From: Flavobacteriaceae bacterium
GTDB taxonomy: Bacteria; Bacteroidota; Bacteroidia; Flavobacteriales; Flavobacteriaceae
DNA: 19,335 bases
NCBI GenBank assembly: GCA_018662905.1
Contig: JABJFE010000113.1
Span: 1 to 19,335 of the forward strand
Reading direction: 5' to 3'
Shown: piece after piece, positions 14,689 through 19,335 of the stretch
Layout: the number at the start of each line of letters is the position of its first letter
Numbering within the stretch: position 1 is the stretch's first letter
Position numbers and translations under genes: made by a program
Notes under the pieces: model-generated
Databases searched by the model: none
Seen by the model: the letters and a program-made list of their open reading frames with translations, nothing else
Told to the model about the DNA's origin: nothing

Positions 14689-15300
14689 TTGAAAAAATTT
14701 TTAAAATCCTTTTTTAATAAACCCTCTGAGTCATCTAAAGCAGAGTTTGAAAACGGCAAGTATATGCCGGTAAAGGAAGATCCTATTGAAGAACGGTTTA
14801 CTTACAGTTTTACTAAGAACGGAGGTAAATTTTTGTATTGTGAAAACAAAGCTGAATGTGATGATTTTTTTAAAAAAATTTTGGAAGAAAATAGCTGGAA
14901 TGATGTAGAAATATTATGTTATGACAATTCTTTATTAGAATTATTTTCAAACAAATCTGAACTAATAGTCTCTAAAACGAATTTGAATTCGAAATTTTTC
15001 TTAACAACATGTGAATTTCTTGTTGCAATTGATGGTAGCTTATTAATTTGTGCAGAACAAATTAAATCTCATAAGGTCAATGATCTACCACAAAACTTTA
15101 TTGTATTTGCAAAAACAAGTCAATTTACAGAAACACTAAGTTTAGGATTAAATGGCATCAAAAGTAAATATCCAAAAGACCTGCCAACTAATATAACTAC
15201 CATTAAGAATTTTAATAGTGATGAAAAAGAAAATACTAATTTTCTAACATACGGAAGCTCAGCTAAAAACCTTTATTTGCTTCTTCTAGAAGACTTATAA
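14689..15300 (+). CDS. LUD-domain protein (LutC/YkgG-like), probable TTG start
   Basis: The 203-residue protein has a basic N-terminus (MKKFLKSFFNKPSE), a middle part without clear motifs, and a C-terminal LUD-type core that includes TTCEFLVAIDGSLLIC (106-121) and a terminal NLYLLLLEDL. LUD domains occur in LutB and LutC of lactate oxidation, but single-domain versions between ftsH and cdsA in Bacteroidota have no proven function, and no lutA or lutB lies nearby. I favour TTG 14689 because the residues it adds resemble the N-terminus of flavobacterial relatives; the next in-frame ATG is at 14764. It ends 2 bases before cdsA, suggesting co-transcription with the lipid genes. Confidence 0.82.
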   Translation: MKKFLKSFFNKPSESSKAEFENGKYMPVKEDPIEERFTYSFTKNGGKFLYCENKAECDDFFKKILEENSWNDVEILCYDNSLLELFSNKSELIVSKTNLNSKFFLTTCEFLVAIDGSLLICAEQIKSHKVNDLPQNFIVFAKTSQFTETLSLGLNGIKSKYPKDLPTNITTIKNFNSDEKENTNFLTYGSSAKNLYLLLLEDL

Positions 15301-15302
15301 AA

Positions 15303-16142
15303 ATGAAAGAATTTTATACAAGATCGATTACTGCTACTGCTTATGCATTAGTTTTATTAGTTCCTTTATTTTATAATGAATTCATGTTTTATCTAATAGG
15401 GTTTATTTGTAGTTTGATTTTAATATTTGAATTCATAAAATTAATTTCGAATTATAATCATAAATTCTTTTCAAGAGATACTGGTAAATCAAATTTTATA
15501 TTATATATGACATTTCCGTTATATATTTCACTATTTCTTTTATCTAAAAATCAAATATTTGAAATGATATTTTTAATAACAATTGTTTTTACAAATATTA
15601 TTTTAGGATTTTCACTTATCAAAAACAAATTATTCTCTTTCTCAATTCTAAAGAATAGGTTTATCGGTCATGTATATCTTGTTGGATCCCTTGTTCTTTT
15701 TTGCTCTTTACCAAATATTACAGGTTTTTATAATCCATATATTGTATTTTGCTTTTTGGCTTTGATTTGGACTTCAGATTCAGCAGCATATGTTTTTGGA
15801 GTGACCTTTGGGAAAAGACCGCTTTTCAAATCCGTTTCACCTAAAAAAAGTATTGAAGGGTTTTTAGGCGGACTAATATTTTCAGTTATCCTTTCTTTAT
15901 TTTTTTTCAAATATTTAAGTCTTGAACTTGAACTCTTAGAATGGATAATATTAGGTGTATTGACAAGTTGTCTTGGAACTCTTGGAGATCTTGTTCAATC
16001 ACAATTTAAGAGAGAAGCTGGCGTTAAAGATAGTGGAAAATGGCTACCTGGACACGGAGGACTATACGATAGAATGGATAGTATTATATTTGCTGCACCA
16101 TTTATTTATTTATCACTAATTATATTTAAAAATGTTTCATAA
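15303..16142 (+). CDS. cdsA: Phosphatidate cytidylyltransferase (CDP-diglyceride synthase)
   Basis: It makes CDP-diacylglycerol from phosphatidic acid and CTP, the branch point of phospholipid synthesis in the inner membrane. The 279-residue, highly hydrophobic protein has several membrane helices. It carries WTSDSAAYVFG (156-166), the SPKKSIEGFLGG segment (179-190), and the complete C-terminal CDS signature at 228-260 with S233, K236R, D243S and PGHGG (249-253) followed by DRMDS. It lies 2 bases after the LUD gene. Its last 11 bases overlap the start of psd, linking two steps of phosphatidylethanolamine synthesis. Confidence 0.96.
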   Translation: MKEFYTRSITATAYALVLLVPLFYNEFMFYLIGFICSLILIFEFIKLISNYNHKFFSRDTGKSNFILYMTFPLYISLFLLSKNQIFEMIFLITIVFTNIILGFSLIKNKLFSFSILKNRFIGHVYLVGSLVLFCSLPNITGFYNPYIVFCFLALIWTSDSAAYVFGVTFGKRPLFKSVSPKKSIEGFLGGLIFSVILSLFFFKYLSLELELLEWIILGVLTSCLGTLGDLVQSQFKREAGVKDSGKWLPGHGGLYDRMDSIIFAAPFIYLSLIIFKNVS

Positions 16143-16782
16143 AGAAGGTTATACAATTATTACAATTTCATTTATTATTATTGCTTTAATAAATTTATTA
16201 TCAGCAACTTATATTGATAGTGAGTTGATTTCAAAGTCTATAGGACTAATTACAATTATAGTATTAATATTAATACTTCAATTTTTTAGAAATCCTAAAA
16301 GAAAAACAGAGCTTAATGATGAATTAATTATTTCACCCGTAGATGGAAAAGTAGTAGCTATAGAAAAAGTTCATGAAAAGGAATATTTCAAAGACGAAAG
16401 AATACAAATTTCAATATTCATGTCTCCTCTAAATGTTCACGTAACTAGGTATGCAGCAAGTGGATCAATTAAATTTAGCAAATATCATCCTGGAAAATAT
16501 TTAGTTGCTTGGCACCCAAAGTCATCTGAAAAGAATGAACGCACAACTATTGTAATTAATACTAAAGTTTTTGGAGAAATTTTATATCGTCAAATCGCTG
16601 GAGCTGTCGCTAGAAGAATTGTAAACTACGCCAAAGTTGGTAATGATGTTGTTCAAGGGAAAGATGCCGGTTTTATTAAGTTTGGATCTAGAGTGGATCT
16701 TTTTTTACCACTAGATTCCAAAATCAAAGTGGAATTAAATCAAGTTGTTAAAGGTGGTGAAGATACTATAGCAGAAAAATAA
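16132..16782 (+). CDS. psd: Phosphatidylserine decarboxylase proenzyme, short form
   Basis: It converts phosphatidylserine to phosphatidylethanolamine using a pyruvoyl group made by self-cleavage. The 216-residue protein is of the compact type. It has two N-terminal hydrophobic segments (about 7-24 and 36-50), SPVDGKV (68-74), SPLNVHVTR (98-106, with H103), and the cleavage site FGSR (184-187), where S186 would become the pyruvoyl group after a cut behind G185. The ATG lies within the end of cdsA in another frame, and the upstream residues have no family support for a longer form. The phosphatidylserine synthase gene that would join CdsA and Psd is not in the window. The TAA is one base from the stop of the opposing valS. 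Confidence 0.95.
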   Translation: MFHKEGYTIITISFIIIALINLLSATYIDSELISKSIGLITIIVLILILQFFRNPKRKTELNDELIISPVDGKVVAIEKVHEKEYFKDERIQISIFMSPLNVHVTRYAASGSIKFSKYHPGKYLVAWHPKSSEKNERTTIVINTKVFGEILYRQIAGAVARRIVNYAKVGNDVVQGKDAGFIKFGSRVDLFLPLDSKIKVELNQVVKGGEDTIAEK

Positions 16783-16783
16783 T

Positions 16784-19335
16784 TTAATTGTTTTTTAATT
16801 TATTTTTTAAAATATCTATTTTACTTAGGGTGTCTTTTTGTTTTTTTAGTTCGTTATCTAAAACATTTTTCGGGGCATTATCAGTAAATCTTTTATTATT
16901 AAGTTTGGCTTGAATTGATTTTAAAAAACCTAAGTTATAGTCTAAATCTTGTTCGATTTTTGAAAAATCTTCTTTATCATCTGAGCTATTATTAAAATGG
17001 AATTCATTACTTCCAACAATAAAAGAACTAGAATTGTCTAGTTTTTTAGAAAAATCATTTATTATTTCAGTATTCGCTAATTTTAACAAAACAGCTTTTT
17101 CTTTATCATCAAATGATAATTTAGAAAAAAGAATCAAATTGTTTTTAAAGGAAATACTTTTTTCTTTTCTGTATTTTCTAATTCCACTTATTAAGTCCGT
17201 TAAGTTTTCGAATTCATCAATTATAGACTCATTAACTTTTTTAGATTTTGGCCAATCAGAAACTATTAAAGGTGATTCAACATCAGATTTTATATTTGAC
17301 CAAATTTCCTCTGTAATAAAAGGCATAAATGGATGCATTATAGTTATACATTTTTTAAAAAAACTAATTGTTTGATTATATGTAATTCTATCAATTGGTT
17401 GTTCAAAACCTGGCTTTACTATTTCCAAATACCATGAACATAGGTCATCCCAAACTAATTTATAAATAGTCATTAAAGCATCCGAAATTCTATACTTATC
17501 GAAATGATCTTCAATTTCTATTAATTTTAAATTGAATTTTTCGTTAAACCATTCGATACCAACTTTAGAATGTTCACTTTGATTAAGTTTGTCTGATATA
17601 GTCCAAGAGCTAATTAATCTAAATGAATTCCAAACTTTGTTAGAAAAGTTCTTTCCTTGTTGGCATAAAGATTCATCAAACAATAAGTCATTTCCAGCAG
17701 GAGCACTTAATAATAATCCTACCCTTACGCTATCAGCACCAAAATCTTTAATTAAATTGACAGCATCAGGTGAATTACCTAACTGTTTAGACATTTTTCT
17801 ACCTTGCTTATCTCTAACTAAGCCTGTGAAATAAACTGAATTAAAAGGTTTTATGTTTTTAAATTCCAAACCAGAAACAATCATACGTGCTACCCAAAAA
17901 AATAAAATGTCCGGACCAGTAACTAAATCATTAGTAGGATAATAATATTTGAAATCAGAATTTTCAGGATTTCTAATTCCATCCAAAACAGAAATTGGCC
18001 AAATCCAAGATGAAAACCAAGTATCAAGAACATCTTCTTCTTGAACTAAATCGTCCAAGGTTAAATTTGAATTTTTAGTTTTTTTGATTGCTTCATTAAG
18101 AGCCAGATCTTTACTTTCAGCAACTACATAATCTGAATTGTTATCTCCAAAGTAGTAAACTGGAATTTGATGTCCCCACCAAAGCTGTCTTGATATATTC
18201 CAATCTCTAACATTTTCCATCCAGTTTTTATAGGTGTTTTTGAATTTTTTTGGAAAAAGTTTTACTTCGTCTTCCATTACAACTTTCAAAGCTGGTTTTG
18301 AAATTTTCTCCATTTTTAAGAACCATTGTTCAGAGAGTTTTGGCTCTATTATGCATTTTGTCCTTTCGGATTTTCCAACTTTATTATTATGATTTTTTGT
18401 TTTAACTAAAGCTCCAACTTCGTCTAATTCTTTCGAGATTTTAGATCTGACAATAAACCTGTCTAAGCCATTGTAATGCAATCCATGATTGTTTAGTGTA
18501 GCATCATCATTAAACACATCAATAACTTCTAGTTTATGTTTATCACCAATTACTTTATCGTTTTCACTATGAGCTGGGGTAACTTTTAGACATCCAGTTC
18601 CAAAATCCATTTCAACATAATCATCAAAAATGATTGGAATTTCCTTATTAACAATAGGAATTATGACTTTCTTTCCTTTCAAATGAGTATACCTTTCGTC
18701 ATTTGGATTGATAGCAATAGCTGTATCACCAAAAATTGTTTCTGGTCTAGTAGTAGCTACGCTAATTGAATCATTAGCACCCACTATTTTATAATTTATA
18801 TAATATAATTTACTATTTACTTCCTCATGAATTACCTCTTCGTTTGATAAAGTTGTCAAAGCTTCAGGATCCCAATTAACCATCCGGTATCCTTTATATA
18901 TTAAACCTTTATTATATAACTCAACAAAGACTTTAATAACAGACTCGGACATGTCATCATCTAAAGTGAATTTTGTTCTACTCCAATCACAAGAGCATCC
19001 TAATATTTTTAACTGTTCTAAAATTAATCCACCGTGCTCATCTGTCCAATTCCAAGCATGTTTTAAGAATTCATTTCTAGACAAATCAGACTTATTAATT
19101 CCTTGCGACTTCAGCTTGTTTACAACTTTTGCTTCAGTAGCAATTGAAGCATGATCAGTTCCAGGTATCCAACAGGCATTAAATCCTTGCAATCTAGCTT
19201 TTCTAATTAAAATATCTTGAATAGTGTTATTCAACATATGACCCATATGCAGAATACCAGTAACGTTTGGTGGTGGAATCACAATAGTATATGGTGGTTT
19301 ATTATTTGGGACAGAATTAAAATAATTGTTTTCCA
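16784..19335 (-). CDS. valS: Valyl-tRNA synthetase (partial, N-terminus missing)
   Basis: It charges tRNA-Val with valine and edits mischarged threonine. The frame is open to the window edge. The codons before the in-frame GTG at 19282 continue the protein (NKPPYTIVIPPPNVTG), so that GTG is not the start; about 850 residues are present and perhaps 25 are missing. The class I HIGH motif appears as HMGH (19238-19249) and KMSKS as KMSKQ (17783-17797). The editing domain has ATTRPETIFGDTA. SRQLWWGHQIPVYY follows, with the anticodon-binding domain and a C-terminal lysine-rich coiled coil (about the last 60 residues) after it. Its stop is one base from that of psd. Confidence 0.97.
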   Translation of the reverse strand, partial: ENNYFNSVPNNKPPYTIVIPPPNVTGILHMGHMLNNTIQDILIRKARLQGFNACWIPGTDHASIATEAKVVNKLKSQGINKSDLSRNEFLKHAWNWTDEHGGLILEQLKILGCSCDWSRTKFTLDDDMSESVIKVFVELYNKGLIYKGYRMVNWDPEALTTLSNEEVIHEEVNSKLYYINYKIVGANDSISVATTRPETIFGDTAIAINPNDERYTHLKGKKVIIPIVNKEIPIIFDDYVEMDFGTGCLKVTPAHSENDKVIGDKHKLEVIDVFNDDATLNNHGLHYNGLDRFIVRSKISKELDEVGALVKTKNHNNKVGKSERTKCIIEPKLSEQWFLKMEKISKPALKVVMEDEVKLFPKKFKNTYKNWMENVRDWNISRQLWWGHQIPVYYFGDNNSDYVVAESKDLALNEAIKKTKNSNLTLDDLVQEEDVLDTWFSSWIWPISVLDGIRNPENSDFKYYYPTNDLVTGPDILFFWVARMIVSGLEFKNIKPFNSVYFTGLVRDKQGRKMSKQLGNSPDAVNLIKDFGADSVRVGLLLSAPAGNDLLFDESLCQQGKNFSNKVWNSFRLISSWTISDKLNQSEHSKVGIEWFNEKFNLKLIEIEDHFDKYRISDALMTIYKLVWDDLCSWYLEIVKPGFEQPIDRITYNQTISFFKKCITIMHPFMPFITEEIWSNIKSDVESPLIVSDWPKSKKVNESIIDEFENLTDLISGIRKYRKEKSISFKNNLILFSKLSFDDKEKAVLLKLANTEIINDFSKKLDNSSSFIVGSNEFHFNNSSDDKEDFSKIEQDLDYNLGFLKSIQAKLNNKRFTDNAPKNVLDNELKKQKDTLSKIDILKNKLKNN

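Noticed and set aside
17034..19154. Plus-strand open frames of 67-113 residues opposite valS
   Set aside because: They are antisense to well-conserved ValRS motifs and have no recognisable features.
19280..19282. GTG as the valS start
   Set aside because: The codons before it (NKPPYTIV) continue the conserved ValRS N-terminus to the window edge, so the gene is simply truncated.
1..19335. Search for tRNA, rRNA, CRISPR arrays, insertion sequences, prophage or toxin-antitoxin genes
   Set aside because: None seen by eye. No gap exceeds 77 bases, no spaced direct repeats were noticed, and every sizeable sense frame matches a core family.

Overview
The window is a dense, very A+T-rich stretch of core genome, most likely from a streamlined member of the Flavobacteriia (Bacteroidota). 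Three things point there. The gene order PASTA-rluD | ddl-coaD | NUDIX | pyrE-SRPBCC-SDR | YqaA-birA | rsfS-ftsH-LUD-cdsA-psd is one I recognise from flavobacteria. Several intergenic regions carry Bacteroidota-type -7 promoter boxes (TAnnTTTG). Start codons lack Shine-Dalgarno sequences. By my gene boundaries only about 300 of 19,335 bases are non-coding, and the longest gap is 77 bases. Of 23 genes, 19 end in TAA, 4 in TGA and none in TAG. No rRNA, tRNA, CRISPR array, insertion sequence or prophage gene is visible.

Layout. Positions 1-4751 (+) hold a tryptophan operon, trpG(partial)-trpD-trpC-trpF-trpB-trpA, with start/stop overlaps or 3-base gaps throughout; trpE would lie upstream, outside the window. 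Positions 4734-7103 (-) hold a PASTA-domain membrane protein, an RluD-type pseudouridine synthase and YaaA, reading away from ddl. Positions 7181-8629 (+) hold ddl and coaD. A NUDIX protein (8626-9204, -) faces away from pyrE, with start codons only 7 bases apart. pyrE, an SRPBCC-like protein and an SDR oxidoreductase form a + strand unit (9212-11063). birA and a YqaA/DedA-type membrane protein run on the - strand (11052-12254). rsfS, ftsH, a LUD-domain gene, cdsA and psd run on the + strand (12329-16782). The window closes with valS on the - strand, cut at its N-terminus by the window end.

Functionally the window covers tryptophan synthesis from anthranilate, peptidoglycan precursor synthesis (Ddl), CoA synthesis (CoaD), UMP synthesis (PyrE), biotin attachment (BirA), ribosome silencing (RsfS), membrane proteolysis (FtsH), phosphatidylethanolamine synthesis (CdsA, Psd) and translation (RluD, ValRS). 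I see no new defence, mobile or biosynthetic system. The points worth a second look concern compact genome architecture: interlocked divergent promoters, possible leaderless mRNAs, convergent genes overlapping at their 3' ends, obligatory TTG starts, and a few conserved but poorly characterised neighbours (LUD, PASTA, SRPBCC/SDR and NUDIX proteins).
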